From positions 53,404 through 117,403 of the forward strand of contig NZ_QUET01000009.1 of the NCBI RefSeq assembly GCF_003478445.1: a DNA stretch of 64,000 nucleotides. Reading direction: 5' to 3'. Origin of the DNA: Roseburia sp. AM59-24XD (lineage in GTDB: Bacteria > Bacillota > Clostridia > Lachnospirales > Lachnospiraceae). Shown piece by piece: positions 19,182-29,060 of the stretch. The position numbers and the translations under genes were made by a program. Positions within the stretch are counted from its first letter, which is position 1. The number at the start of each line of letters is the position of its first letter. Below the pieces are notes generated by a model that saw only the letters and a list, made by a program, of their open reading frames with translations, was not told the origin of the DNA and made no database searches.

Positions 19182-19799
19182 CTACATTCCTAATGAATTC
19201 AATATATGTGCATAAGATTCCATTGTAGGTATTAAAATGAAATACCCGCAAACATCCATTTCTTCATCCCGAAACTGGGACTCGATCAGGAGTGCTTTGT
19301 CTCCAAGCTTTCCAAATTCAATCGCAGGAACACTTAAAATGGCTCCTGCCATGTCCACCGCAAGGCTTGGAACGGTCGGGATAATGCTTAAGTTTGTAAG
19401 CTGGGATATCGCGGTGAGGTAAGCTCCGGCAATGATATTGCCGATCTCCAAAAGTGCCGATAATTCCATCTCGGTAAACTCATCGGTTACATCGCTTCCA
19501 TCGCTTCCCATCAGGCGGTGTACCAGATGGTGTGCTGCATTGTTTTCCAGAACAAACAGCATAGATCCCTCAATATCTCCCTCAAGGCTCAGCAGGATTC
19601 CTGCCACCAGCTCCTCCGCTCCACCAAGAATCTCTGCCAGATCCTTAAATGCGAGCAGCTCAACCTTTGGAACATACATATCTACCCTTCCATTGATCAG
19701 CTTCGCAAGAGCCGTTGTGGCATTTCCTGCTCCGATATTGCCGATCTCTGTCAGAATATCAAACTCCATCTCTTCAATCTTATCTTCCTTGATCTGCAT
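19182..19799 (-). CDS. cheC: CheY-P phosphatase CheC
   Basis: 205 residues from ATG at 19799 (GAGGTGACATCC site). Both phosphatase motifs are present: D-I-L-T-E-I-G-N-I-G-A-G-N near residue 17 and S-A-L-L-E-I-G-N-I-I-A-G near 115, each with the E-x2-N catalytic pair. CheC removes phosphate from CheY-P and is stimulated by CheD. Confidence 0.92.
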   Translation of the reverse strand: MQIKEDKIEEMEFDILTEIGNIGAGNATTALAKLINGRVDMYVPKVELLAFKDLAEILGGAEELVAGILLSLEGDIEGSMLFVLENNAAHHLVHRLMGSDGSDVTDEFTEMELSALLEIGNIIAGAYLTAISQLTNLSIIPTVPSLAVDMAGAILSVPAIEFGKLGDKALLIESQFRDEEMDVCGYFILIPTMESYAHILNSLGM

Positions 19800-19817
19800 G
19801 GATGTCACCTCATATCA

Positions 19818-20300
19818 TTATGATACTGCTTCTTTGTCATTTACCACATTTGCAATGTTAAGCAATGAGATCAGTCCGTCCGCCTGCTTTCCAATGCCAC
19901 TAAGATACTGTATTCTTGAATCACCTGCACTGTCTGCACTTGTCGGCTTGTCTATGGCATCCTCCGACAGGGTCACAACCTCCTTGACCTCATCCACAAT
20001 AATTCCGATGGCGGAATGCTGCTCAAGCTTAATGATAATGATCCTGGTTGCGTTTGTATATTCATCCGGTTCCAGATCAAACTTCAGACGAAGACTCATG
20101 ACAGGGATAACCTCACCACGCAAATTGATCACACCCTTGAAGTAATGCTGTGCCTTTGGTACTCTTGTGATTCTCTGGTTGCGGACGATATTATCCACAT
20201 ACTGTATGTCAATGCCATACTGCTCTGAGCCGAGCCGTACAACAATATACTGCTTTTCATTTGCTACCGTGTCCATATTCTGTACATTACCGTTGTTCAT
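19818..20300 (-). CDS. cheW: Chemotaxis coupling protein CheW
   Basis: 160 residues. A single CheW/SH3-like domain: Y-I-V-V-R-L-G-S-E-Q-Y-G-I-D-I, I-T-R-V-P-K-A-Q-H-Y-F-K-G-V-I-N-L-R-G, and G-I-I-V-D-E-V. It bridges chemoreceptors and CheA at the membrane array. Start ATG after GGAGGGG; 28 bases downstream of cheA. Confidence 0.94.
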   Translation of the reverse strand: MNNGNVQNMDTVANEKQYIVVRLGSEQYGIDIQYVDNIVRNQRITRVPKAQHYFKGVINLRGEVIPVMSLRLKFDLEPDEYTNATRIIIIKLEQHSAIGIIVDEVKEVVTLSEDAIDKPTSADSAGDSRIQYLSGIGKQADGLISLLNIANVVNDKEAVS

Positions 20301-20328
20301 ATTACCCCTCCATTCTCAGCCAGCGGAC

Positions 20329-22422
20329 TTATACCAGTGTGTTAACCTCAAGTATGAGAGCGATCTCACCATCTCCCAGGATCGTTGCACCACTGATAAT
20401 CTTACTGCAGTTGATATAGCTTCCGATCGACTTGATAACAACCTCCTGCTGTCCGATCAGATTATCAACGACAAGACCTGCCTGCTTGTCACCCTTCTTT
20501 ACAATAACGACCGTCAGGCTTTCCAGATCCTGTGCTGCGCTCTCGACATCCAGGATCTGATCCAGCCGGATCAGAGGAATGACGGTTCCTCGAAGATTGA
20601 TCACTTCCTTGGTCTGAACATACTTAATATCAGAAAGAGGCACATCCTCTATCGTCTGAATACTTCCAAGCGGGATGGCATATTTCTCATTGCCAAGTTC
20701 TACCATCAATGCCTGAATGATCGCCAGTGTCAATGGAAGGTGAATGATAAAGCTGCTCCCCTCTCCCATAACGGAACGACACTCAATATTGCCGCCAAGA
20801 CCTTCGATCTTGGTCTTTACAACGTCAAGACCAACGCCTCGTCCGGAGACATCGGTAATCTTGTCTGCAGTAGAAAAGCTTGGCTGGAATAACAGATCGA
20901 TAATCTCCTTATCAGTCATAACCTCTGCCTGCTCCGGCGTGATCATCCCCTTTTCAAGTGCTTTGTTACGAACCTTCTCAATATTGATGCCGGCACCGTC
21001 ATCACGCACCTCAATATTAACGTTATTACCATCCTGATAAGCGTTCAACCAGATATTTCCAACCTCGGACTTACCAAGTGCGATACGATCCTCATTACTC
21101 TCAAGACCATGATCGGCTGAGTTACGCAGCAGATGCTGTAACGGATCACCGATCTCGTCAATCACCGTACGGTCAAGCTCTGTATCCTCACCGGTCATAT
21201 GAAGCTCCATTTTCTTGTCAAGTTTCTTGCTCAGGTCACGGATCATACGCGGAAAACGATTGACAACGCTCTCAATCGGAACCATTCGTACCTTCATCAC
21301 TGACTCATGAAGATTGGTGGTAACACTCTCCAGATATTCAATCTGCTCATTAAAGCTGTTATCGTTTCTGGTATTCTGCGTGTTGGAACTGATAGAAACA
21401 AGACCGTTTTTGGCAATGATCAGCTCACTGACAAGATTCATCAATACATCAAGCTTCTCAATATCTACGCGGACGGTTCTGCCCACTGCAGGCTTAGCAG
21501 ATTTCTTTTCCGGTTTCTTTTCGGTTTCTTTTTTGGTGTCCTTCTGGACGGCAGCAGCACCTGCCTGCTTTGGTTCCGGCACAATCTTACTCTCCTTTGC
21601 TGCAGGCTCCTGCGCCTTGGCAGCCTCCTGCTCCGGAAGCTTAAACTCACCGACAACCGCCTCTTTAATCTCAGAAACGTTCTCGATTGCTGCCTTCACC
21701 TTCTCCGCAGATTCCTGTGTAAAATAGATCAGGCTGAAGTTCATGTCGAACTTCTCGTCCTCAATATCCTGTACATCCGGCACCGCCTTCATAACCTCGC
21801 CAAGCTCCTCCAGCGCCTTAAACACCAGAAATGCTCTGGCAGCCTTTAAGATACAGGTCTCCTGCAGATAAACCGTGATGCCGAGAATATTAAGATTCTG
21901 CTCCTTTGCTGTCTCAAAGGTATTGATCTCATAATCGGATATTGAAATCGACTCATACAATGCACCACCCGCTGCATTGTCAGCGGCAGGCACCTGTGCG
22001 GCAGCAACTGCCGGCTTCGGCTGGCTTGACTTTCCGGTTCCCTTCTCCACGATATCATTTAATGCATTGATTATATCCTGATTCTCCTCTGTTCCCTCAT
22101 CGGCAGAGTCAAGGATATTGGCAAGGTACCCCTCCAATGCATCCAGTCCACGGAACAATACGTCAACAAGCTCCGGCTGCACCTTCATGTTGCCGCTGCG
22201 GATCTCCTGAAATACGTTCTCCATGTCATGAGTCAGGCGCTGCATGCGCTTGTAGCCCATCGTTCCCGCCATTCCCTTCAGAGAGTGTGCCGCACGGAAG
22301 ATCTCGTTGATCGTCTCCATGTTCTCCGGCTCCTGCTCCAGGATCATCAGCTGATCACTTAATGTCTGCAAATGTTCTTTTGTTTCATCAATAAAAATTT
22401 CAAGATACTGACTAACATCCAT
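20329..22422 (-). CDS. cheA: Chemotaxis histidine kinase CheA
   Basis: 697 residues from ATG at 22422 (GGGGGTG site); it begins 2 bases beyond the cheB stop. Domains in order: HPt P1 with phospho-His in R-A-A-H-S-L-K-G-M-A-G-T (about 42), P2 CheY/CheB-binding (about 140-260), an Ala/Lys/Pro linker, P3 dimerisation, HATPase with L-L-R-N-S-A-D-H-G-L-E and G-R-G-V-G-L-D-V-V, and a C-terminal CheW-like P5. It phosphorylates CheY and CheB in response to receptors. No cheY is present in this operon. Confidence 0.95.
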   Translation of the reverse strand: MDVSQYLEIFIDETKEHLQTLSDQLMILEQEPENMETINEIFRAAHSLKGMAGTMGYKRMQRLTHDMENVFQEIRSGNMKVQPELVDVLFRGLDALEGYLANILDSADEGTEENQDIINALNDIVEKGTGKSSQPKPAVAAAQVPAADNAAGGALYESISISDYEINTFETAKEQNLNILGITVYLQETCILKAARAFLVFKALEELGEVMKAVPDVQDIEDEKFDMNFSLIYFTQESAEKVKAAIENVSEIKEAVVGEFKLPEQEAAKAQEPAAKESKIVPEPKQAGAAAVQKDTKKETEKKPEKKSAKPAVGRTVRVDIEKLDVLMNLVSELIIAKNGLVSISSNTQNTRNDNSFNEQIEYLESVTTNLHESVMKVRMVPIESVVNRFPRMIRDLSKKLDKKMELHMTGEDTELDRTVIDEIGDPLQHLLRNSADHGLESNEDRIALGKSEVGNIWLNAYQDGNNVNIEVRDDGAGINIEKVRNKALEKGMITPEQAEVMTDKEIIDLLFQPSFSTADKITDVSGRGVGLDVVKTKIEGLGGNIECRSVMGEGSSFIIHLPLTLAIIQALMVELGNEKYAIPLGSIQTIEDVPLSDIKYVQTKEVINLRGTVIPLIRLDQILDVESAAQDLESLTVVIVKKGDKQAGLVVDNLIGQQEVVIKSIGSYINCSKIISGATILGDGEIALILEVNTLV

Positions 22423-22423
22423 A

Positions 22424-23479
22424 TTATCGCACCCCCACATGCTTTGTAATTGCGTCAGCGATCAGATTCAGATCCTGTACCTCATCGACCACACCACTCT
22501 CGGTAACTACCTTCGGCATGCCGTATACGGTACAACTTTCTTCATTCTGCGCTATCACATAGATTTTGTTGGTTTTCTCGAGTTGCAATATTCCTTTGGT
22601 GCCATCTGCACCCATTCCGGTCATCACGACACAGGTGATATCATCAAATGAGCTCTCCCTCAATGATTCATACATGATATCCGCACATGGCTTTAATCCA
22701 TTTCTGGCTTCTTCCTCCCGGACTGATAATACATATTCACGCCTGTTCTTCTCAATGACTCGCATCTGAGAACCACCCTTTGCAATATAAACCGTTCCCT
22801 TGCAAAGCACCTCTCCGTCCTCTGCCTCCTTGACATGGATCTGGCTGAGTTCGTCAAGACGTGCGCCCAGTGAATAGGTAAATCCAACCGGCATATGCTG
22901 CACAAGTAAAACCGCCGCATCCAGATTTGCCGGAAGTTTCGGAATCACATCCTGCAAAGCCTTTGGACCTCCCGTAGAGCATGCCATTGCAACCAGCTTG
23001 CCGGCACCTGCCACTCCTCCTGCTTTAGAGTGCGGCACTCTGTTTTCCTGTGGCTTTGAAACGTTCTCATGTACCTCCTTGCTCATGCCAAACGCCATGT
23101 GGATTCTTTCCACAAGCTTTCCTGCGAACTCCTCGGAGCGGACGCTGAAAAGACTCCCCGGCTTTGTCACAAAATCAAAGGCTCCAAGCTCCAGTGCCTC
23201 GATCGTCTCTCCGGCTCCTTTTTTGGCAATGGTACTGACGATTACAACCTTCTGATCATAGCCGCGCCGCTTCATCTCCTTGAGCATTTCAATTCCGTTC
23301 ATGCGTGGCATGATAATGTCAAGCACAACTGCATCGATGCTATGCTCCTCAAGAATTTTCAATGCTTCAAGTCCGTCCTTTGCACTAAATTCTGTATGTA
23401 ATTCCTCATCTTTATTAATTATATCAGATAGAACTCTTCTCATGAGTGCAGAATCATCTACAATCAAAATATTTTTCAT
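22424..23479 (-). CDS. cheB: Chemotaxis response regulator methylesterase CheB
   Basis: 351 residues from ATG at 23479 (GGAGTAATGAC site). A receiver domain (I-L-I-V-D-D-S-A-L-M-R-R, phospho-Asp in V-V-L-D-I-I-M-P-R-M-N-G) is linked to a methylesterase domain with A-C-S-T-G-G-P-K-A-L-Q (nucleophile Ser), Q-H-M-P-V-G-F-T and M-T-G-M-G-A-D-G. It demethylates or deamidates receptors. No cheR is in the window. Confidence 0.94.
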   Translation of the reverse strand: MKNILIVDDSALMRRVLSDIINKDEELHTEFSAKDGLEALKILEEHSIDAVVLDIIMPRMNGIEMLKEMKRRGYDQKVVIVSTIAKKGAGETIEALELGAFDFVTKPGSLFSVRSEEFAGKLVERIHMAFGMSKEVHENVSKPQENRVPHSKAGGVAGAGKLVAMACSTGGPKALQDVIPKLPANLDAAVLLVQHMPVGFTYSLGARLDELSQIHVKEAEDGEVLCKGTVYIAKGGSQMRVIEKNRREYVLSVREEEARNGLKPCADIMYESLRESSFDDITCVVMTGMGADGTKGILQLEKTNKIYVIAQNEESCTVYGMPKVVTESGVVDEVQDLNLIADAITKHVGVR

Positions 23480-23547
23480 GTCATTACTCCATTTTCCCAT
23501 AATTATGTCAAAAATAACCAGGTCCCAGCTCGTGTCGGTCTTTCTGT

Positions 23548-24438
23548 TTATCTGGAACGAAACTGATGTTTAAATACCTTTGTAAAGAAACCGGCGATTC
23601 CACGTGTTGTATCCATAGGGGAAATTTCCTTTTTCTCATCCTCAAGCACCAGCGCCAGCTCCAACATGGCTCTCGCTGCAGGCGCATCCGGAAATGCCAG
23701 CGACAGAGGCTGCTGCTGCATCACTGCTTTCGGAAGACGTTCATCATAGGGAATGGCTCCCAGATAATCCATATCCATTCCAAGGAACTTGTTGACAACT
23801 GTATTTAATTTCAGATACAGCTCTCTTCCCTCTTCGTAGCTCTGGATCCTGTTCCCGATCATTTTGATGGATGTCGCCGTCGGATCAAAGCCGTTGTGCC
23901 GGTGAAGTGTTTTGAGAAGTGCGTAAGCATCGGTAATGGACGTCGGTTCCGGAGTGGCTACCAGAAGCACCTCAGAGCTTGAGGCAACCAGCTCGATAAC
24001 GGCATCTGATATTCCCGCACCCGTATCGATGATCACGACATCCGCATAATGATCCAGCTCATACATCATACGGACAAGGCTTAAGATCTGATCCCTGTTT
24101 AAATTGGTCATCTCCCGAAGCCCTGAACCACCGGAGATAAATCCAATCCCCTCCGGTCCCGTGCAGATAATATCCTTTACCTCACGTCCCCGGAACATCA
24201 TATCTGCAAGGTTATATCTCGGACGTATTCCAAGCATGATCTCTATATTAGCCAGTCCGAAATCTGCATCCAAGATCACTGTTTTCTTGCCCATGCGGCT
24301 CATCTGGATTGCAAGATTTACCGATACATTTGACTTTCCTACGCCGCCCTTTCCGCTTGTGACCGTGATCACACGCGCCGAATGCGGTTTCATATTCTGT
24401 TGTTTGATAATATTTCTAAGCTGCTCTGCCTGATCCAT
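23548..24438 (-). CDS. flhG: MinD-like ATPase FlhG (flagellar number regulator)
   Basis: 296 residues. The deviant Walker A V-T-S-G-K-G-G-V-G-K-S-N appears near residue 26, followed by L-D-A-D-F-G-L-A-N and D-T-G-A-G-I. The C-terminal part is short and basic, typical of FlhG/YlxH. FlhG acts with FlhF on flagellar placement and number. Start codon overlaps the end of flhF. Cytoplasmic, membrane-associated in the ATP state by family. Confidence 0.92.
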   Translation of the reverse strand: MDQAEQLRNIIKQQNMKPHSARVITVTSGKGGVGKSNVSVNLAIQMSRMGKKTVILDADFGLANIEIMLGIRPRYNLADMMFRGREVKDIICTGPEGIGFISGGSGLREMTNLNRDQILSLVRMMYELDHYADVVIIDTGAGISDAVIELVASSSEVLLVATPEPTSITDAYALLKTLHRHNGFDPTATSIKMIGNRIQSYEEGRELYLKLNTVVNKFLGMDMDYLGAIPYDERLPKAVMQQQPLSLAFPDAPAARAMLELALVLEDEKKEISPMDTTRGIAGFFTKVFKHQFRSR

Positions 24439-25706
24439 CAGCTGTTCCCTCCCAGAAGCTGTTTTGCCATTTTCTGTGCATCTACTTTTCCGATATCATC
24501 CGGCACATTCTGTCCCCAGCTCACATAAGACAATGATGCCCCTGTTAACATACGGATATTTAATATGTTTCCGACTGCATCTGTTTCATCTAATTTGGTA
24601 AATATCAAACTGTATTTGGTAATCTCCGAATAGGATTGTGAGATCCTTACCAGATCCCGGTATTTGGTGGTTGCACTCATCACGAGAAATACCTCCCGTT
24701 CCTCTTCCGGTACAGTCTCCAAAAGACCATGTATGTCTTCCTTCTGTTCTTTATTGTTGTGAGAGCGTCCTGCCGTGTCGATCAGTACAAGATCATATTT
24801 CTTGAGATCCTCAAACGCCTCTGTCATTTCTCCGGCGGAATATACAACCCTAAGCGGTACTCCAAGGATATTCGCATATGTCTTAAGCTGCTCTACCGCA
24901 GCAATCCGATAGGTGTCGGATGTCACCAACGCCACCTTGGCTTTGCTTGACAATTTCAGCATGGATGCTAATTTGGCGATTGTTGTAGTCTTTCCTACAC
25001 CGGTCGGACCAATGAAAAAGATATATTTCTTTTTCTTGGCATGCAGATCAATGAGATGCGGCCGCCCGATCTTAAGAACGATCTTCTGATAAACACCGGA
25101 TAACACATTATCCAGAGAAGCATCATTCTTAATACTGTCCTCAATTTCCTCAAGGATCTGTTCGATGTAAATCTCATCCACTTCGTTGTTTTTCATCTGG
25201 GAACGGATCAAACGCAGATACGCCTTATTCTTGTCCGAAATCTTTTTCTTTTTGCCTGATTTCTTTTCCTTCTCTGCAGTTTCTGCCGCCTGCACCTGCT
25301 TCTCTAACAGTTTCTGCAAATCACTCAGCTTTTGCTCGATAGCATTGGTCTGTGCCTCCGTCTCCTCCTTCACGGATTCTTTTTCTTCTAAGATCACCTG
25401 ATTCTTTTCCGCAAGCACGCGCTTTGCAGCCTCTGCCTTCGCCGCCTTGGAATCCGGAGCCGGTGCCACATCTCCACGCATCGCCTCCTGCAGTTTTGCA
25501 AAATCAGGCATGTCCTTCGCTGATTCCTCCAAAACAAGTTCATCAACAGCAGCTGTCACCTCAACACTTTCCTTGCGGAAGAATTTTGCAAGCCCTTTTG
25601 GTATGTTCTTTTTTATATTCATGATCACCGCATCTCTCCCCAGTTCCTGTCTGGCAAGCTCCGTTGCCGCCTCTTCTGTTTTTCCGATATACTTTTTAAT
25701 AATCAC
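24438..25706 (-). CDS. flhF: SRP-type GTPase FlhF
   Basis: 422 residues, GTG start at 25706 overlapping the flhA stop by one base. The N-terminal B domain (M-I-I-K-K-Y-I-G-K-T) and a variable Lys/Glu/Ala-rich stretch (about 60-150) precede the GTPase NG domain: G-P-T-G-V-G-K-T-T-T-I-A-K-L-A (P-loop, about 233), D-T-Y-R-I-A-A-V-E-Q-L, D-T-A-G-R-S and T-K-L-D-E-T. FlhF sets the site of flagellar assembly. Confidence 0.94.
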   Translation of the reverse strand: MIIKKYIGKTEEAATELARQELGRDAVIMNIKKNIPKGLAKFFRKESVEVTAAVDELVLEESAKDMPDFAKLQEAMRGDVAPAPDSKAAKAEAAKRVLAEKNQVILEEKESVKEETEAQTNAIEQKLSDLQKLLEKQVQAAETAEKEKKSGKKKKISDKNKAYLRLIRSQMKNNEVDEIYIEQILEEIEDSIKNDASLDNVLSGVYQKIVLKIGRPHLIDLHAKKKKYIFFIGPTGVGKTTTIAKLASMLKLSSKAKVALVTSDTYRIAAVEQLKTYANILGVPLRVVYSAGEMTEAFEDLKKYDLVLIDTAGRSHNNKEQKEDIHGLLETVPEEEREVFLVMSATTKYRDLVRISQSYSEITKYSLIFTKLDETDAVGNILNIRMLTGASLSYVSWGQNVPDDIGKVDAQKMAKQLLGGNS

Positions 25707-27739
25707 TATACTGTCACCATCCCAATTGATTGTAATTCAACGTCATTCTCAATCTCATTATAAGAAACAACGATCAAATCCCTGAATTGCTCTTCTGTAA
25801 TCTTCTTGAAATACATTCGAACGATCGGCGAAGTGATGATGATCGGATTCTTGCCGAGTTCTTCCATCTTCTCCACCTCATCCCCGACAGATTCAAGGAT
25901 TCCCTTTGTTCTGTCCGGATCCAGATTGATATATGCACCCTGCTCCGTCTGTTTGACAGAACTCATGATCTCCTGCTCAATCTTCGGATCAAGTGTCACA
26001 ACACTGGTCATCTCATTTGCAGGGAAATACTTATTGGAAATCGCCCGCTTGAGACTCTGTCTGACATACTCCGTCAGTACATCAGTATCTCTTGTCGTTG
26101 TCGCATTATCTGCAAGTGTCTCAAAAATTGTTACAAGATCCCTGATAGAGATTCCTTCCCGCAAAAGATTCTGTAACACCTTCTGGATTTCTCCGACGCT
26201 TAGCATCTTTGGCACAAGCTCGGAGATCAATGTCGTATTCTGTTCCTGAATATTATTGATCAGGTTCTGTACATCCTGACGCGTCAGAAGCTCATCCAGA
26301 TGATTTCGGATCACCTCCGTCAAGTGCGTTGCTATGATCGAAGGCGGATCAACCACGGTATAACCAAGTGATTCGGCACGCTCTCTCTGCCCCTCTGTGA
26401 TCCAGAGTGCCGGAAGATGGAAGGACGGTTCAAAGGTCGGGATACCGGTAATCTCCTCCTCCACATATCCGGGGTTCATTGCCATATAATGGTCAAACAG
26501 GATCTCACCCTCACTGACAGGAACGCCCTTGATCTTGATCACATACTGATTGGGATTAAGCTGAATATTATCACGAAGACGTATCATCGGAACAACACAA
26601 CCAAGCTCCAGTGCGATCTGACGACGAATCATAACAACACGATCCAAAAGATCACCGCCCTGATTGACATCCGCCAGAGGAATAATTCCATAACCAAATT
26701 CAAGCTCGATCGGGTCAACCTGCAGCAGGGAAACGACATTCTCCGGACGCCTGATCTCCTCCGCCGTCTCCTCCTCAGCAGTAACCTCCTCCTCGATCTC
26801 CTGCTCCTCCATCGAAGATTCCATAACTCGTCCAACTGCAATAAACATCACGGCATAAACAAGACAGATCCATGTCTGTAACGGCGTCGCAATGCCAAGA
26901 AATACCATCGTGCCACCCACGATATAAAGTACCTTGGGAATTGAAAACAATTGCCGCATCAGTACACCGCCAAGATCCGACTCCTTGGAAACCTTTGTGA
27001 CAAGGATACCGGTTGACAATGAGATGATCAGTGACGGGATCTGTGACACCAGACCATCACCGATCGTTAAGATCGTATATTTCTGCAGTGCCTCATCCAT
27101 ACTGAGTCCCTGCATCATGATGCCAAGCACAAGACCTCCAACAAAATTGATCGCCGTAATGATCAGACCTGCCGTGGCATCTCCCTTAACGTACTTGGTC
27201 GCACCATCCATGGAACCGAAGAATGCAGCCTCATCCTGAATCTTCTGTCTGCGTTCCTTCGCCTGCTCATCCGTAATGGCTCCTGTATTCAGATCGGCAT
27301 CGATCGCCATCTGCTTACCGGGCATGGCATCGAGCGTAAAACGTGCCGTCACCTCGGATACTCGCTCGGAACCTTTGTTGATCACGATCATCTGGATCAA
27401 TATCAACACGACGAAAATGATTACGCCGACGATCAGATTACCTCCGCCGACAAAGTCACCGAACGTGGCAACAACATTACCGGCATATCCGTTTAACAGA
27501 ATATTACGGGTAGATCCAACGTTCAGGGACAGACGAAACAGCGTTGTCATCAGCAGAATCGTCGGAAACGCTGACATCTGCAATGCCTCCTTGGAAAACA
27601 GTGCCGTAAAAAGAATGATCAGCGCCAGACTGATATTTAACAGGATCAAAAAATCCAGCAAAAGCGTCGGAATCGGGATGATCAAAAAGATAACCGGAAC
27701 CAGTATGTATAATCCCAGCAATAAATCCGATCTCTGCAT
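25706..27739 (-). CDS. flhA: Flagellar export gate protein FlhA
   Basis: 677 residues from ATG at 27739 (AAAGGAGAA site). About eight transmembrane helices fill the first 330 residues, with the conserved FHIPEP loop region (R-F-T-L-D-A-M-P-G-K-Q-M-A-I-D-A-D-L) between them. The soluble C-terminal domain (about 340-677) forms the nonameric ring that docks substrate-chaperone complexes. Part of the type III export gate. Confidence 0.95.
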   Translation of the reverse strand: MQRSDLLLGLYILVPVIFLIIPIPTLLLDFLILLNISLALIILFTALFSKEALQMSAFPTILLMTTLFRLSLNVGSTRNILLNGYAGNVVATFGDFVGGGNLIVGVIIFVVLILIQMIVINKGSERVSEVTARFTLDAMPGKQMAIDADLNTGAITDEQAKERRQKIQDEAAFFGSMDGATKYVKGDATAGLIITAINFVGGLVLGIMMQGLSMDEALQKYTILTIGDGLVSQIPSLIISLSTGILVTKVSKESDLGGVLMRQLFSIPKVLYIVGGTMVFLGIATPLQTWICLVYAVMFIAVGRVMESSMEEQEIEEEVTAEEETAEEIRRPENVVSLLQVDPIELEFGYGIIPLADVNQGGDLLDRVVMIRRQIALELGCVVPMIRLRDNIQLNPNQYVIKIKGVPVSEGEILFDHYMAMNPGYVEEEITGIPTFEPSFHLPALWITEGQRERAESLGYTVVDPPSIIATHLTEVIRNHLDELLTRQDVQNLINNIQEQNTTLISELVPKMLSVGEIQKVLQNLLREGISIRDLVTIFETLADNATTTRDTDVLTEYVRQSLKRAISNKYFPANEMTSVVTLDPKIEQEIMSSVKQTEQGAYINLDPDRTKGILESVGDEVEKMEELGKNPIIITSPIVRMYFKKITEEQFRDLIVVSYNEIENDVELQSIGMVTV

Positions 27740-27802
27740 AGTAGTCGTTCTCCTTTTCTGTCTATATAAAGCTCTGCCCTGCGGGGAGCAGATCATAATC
27801 CA

Positions 27803-28936
27803 CTAATTAACACGTCCTGTCAGACTGTATACATAAGCAAGAACCTCAGCCACCATCTGATACAGCTCCGGCGGTATCTCAGCTCCGATCTCCACATTGT
27901 GGTACAGCATCCTGGCAAGTGGCTTGTTTTCTACAATCTCTATGGCATTTTCCCGTGCCCTGTCCTTAATCTTCTGTGCCAGATAATCAGCCCCTTTTGC
28001 CACAACGACCGGTGCCTCATTCGTATCCTTATCGTACTTGATGGCAACCGCAAGATGGGTCGGGTTTGTAATGACCACATCTGCATTCGGCAGATCCTGC
28101 ATCATCCTTCGCTGGGATGCCTGCTGCATTCTCTGCTTCTGCTGGCTCTTCACCTTCGGATCTCCCTCGGAGTTTTTATATTCGTCTTTAACCTCCTGCT
28201 TGCTCATCATCATATCCTGATGATACTTCCATTTCTGGTAAAACAGATCAAACATGGCGATCACTGCAAACAGTGCACTGATCCGGATCCCGACATTGAT
28301 CACGGTATCTCCGATCACTGCGATTGCCTGCGGAAGCGTATACGAATACATCTTGTAGATCAAAGGCCACTGGTTCTTCAGATAAGAGTACACCACATAA
28401 GCAAGGATAACCACCTTCGCAATGGATTTGAAAAGATCCATGATCTTATCCTTGGAAAAGAGTCTTTTCATGCCTGTTACCGGATTAAACTTATCAAACT
28501 TCGGCTTCAGCGGTTCTGCCGTCACCTTCCATTTAACCTGAAAGACAATTGCAACGATCGTCACAACAAGTCCAACGATCATGATCGGAAATGCCGCCAC
28601 AATAATATTCCAGAAAGATCCACGGATAATTGTTCTGGCGGTGTTAAGAGTAAACGGTTCACTCGTATAATCACTGATAAAACCGATTGTCTGTCGGAAA
28701 CTTGTCATAAACCGGTTGCCGATAAATCCGACAAAGATCTTAAGCATAAAGAAAAATGCGAGAAGCGTTGCTGCGGTAACCACCTCGGTACTTCGCATAA
28801 CCTGTCCCTTCTTGCGGGCATCCTCCAGCTTTTTGGCTGTCGGTTCTTCTGTTTTCTCGCCATCCTGTCCTTCCTTCGCAAACAACTGCAGATCATAGGA
28901 CAGATAATAATGCTTTTCACATGCTTCCTGCTGCAT
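27803..28936 (-). CDS. flhB: Flagellar export switch protein FlhB
   Basis: 377 residues from ATG at 28936 (AGAGGA site). Early D-L-Q-L-F-A-K-E-G with E-K-T-E-E-P-T-A-K-K-L-E-D-A-R is typical; four transmembrane helices follow. The autocleavage NPTH motif is present (V-V-I-T-N-P-T-H-L-A-V-A, about residue 290). FlhB switches export from rod/hook to filament substrates. A separate promoter lies just upstream. Confidence 0.95.
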   Translation of the reverse strand: MQQEACEKHYYLSYDLQLFAKEGQDGEKTEEPTAKKLEDARKKGQVMRSTEVVTAATLLAFFFMLKIFVGFIGNRFMTSFRQTIGFISDYTSEPFTLNTARTIIRGSFWNIIVAAFPIMIVGLVVTIVAIVFQVKWKVTAEPLKPKFDKFNPVTGMKRLFSKDKIMDLFKSIAKVVILAYVVYSYLKNQWPLIYKMYSYTLPQAIAVIGDTVINVGIRISALFAVIAMFDLFYQKWKYHQDMMMSKQEVKDEYKNSEGDPKVKSQQKQRMQQASQRRMMQDLPNADVVITNPTHLAVAIKYDKDTNEAPVVVAKGADYLAQKIKDRARENAIEIVENKPLARMLYHNVEIGAEIPPELYQMVAEVLAYVYSLTGRVN

Positions 28937-28986
28937 AAATAATCCTCTCAAAAGATGTCTTCTATCTTAAGCCATAACTATTTTAT

Positions 28987-29015
28987 ACTATAACTCATTT
29001 TTCTCGAAATAGCAA
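28987..29015 (-). promoter_or_regulatory. Internal promoter upstream of flhB
   Basis: TTGCTA (29010-29015), 17-base spacer, TATAGT (28987-28992), in the 124-base gap between fliR and flhB. It could supply the flhB-to-che half of the operon independently. Confidence 0.5.
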
Positions 29016-29060
29016 CGAGCATCCCTGCCTTTCTGTGACATATTCCTGTCGTTCTACGAC

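Noticed and set aside
27899..28942. 347-residue plus-strand open frame
   Set aside because: Complete antisense shadow of flhB, with His/Cys-rich composition unlike real proteins and no family features.
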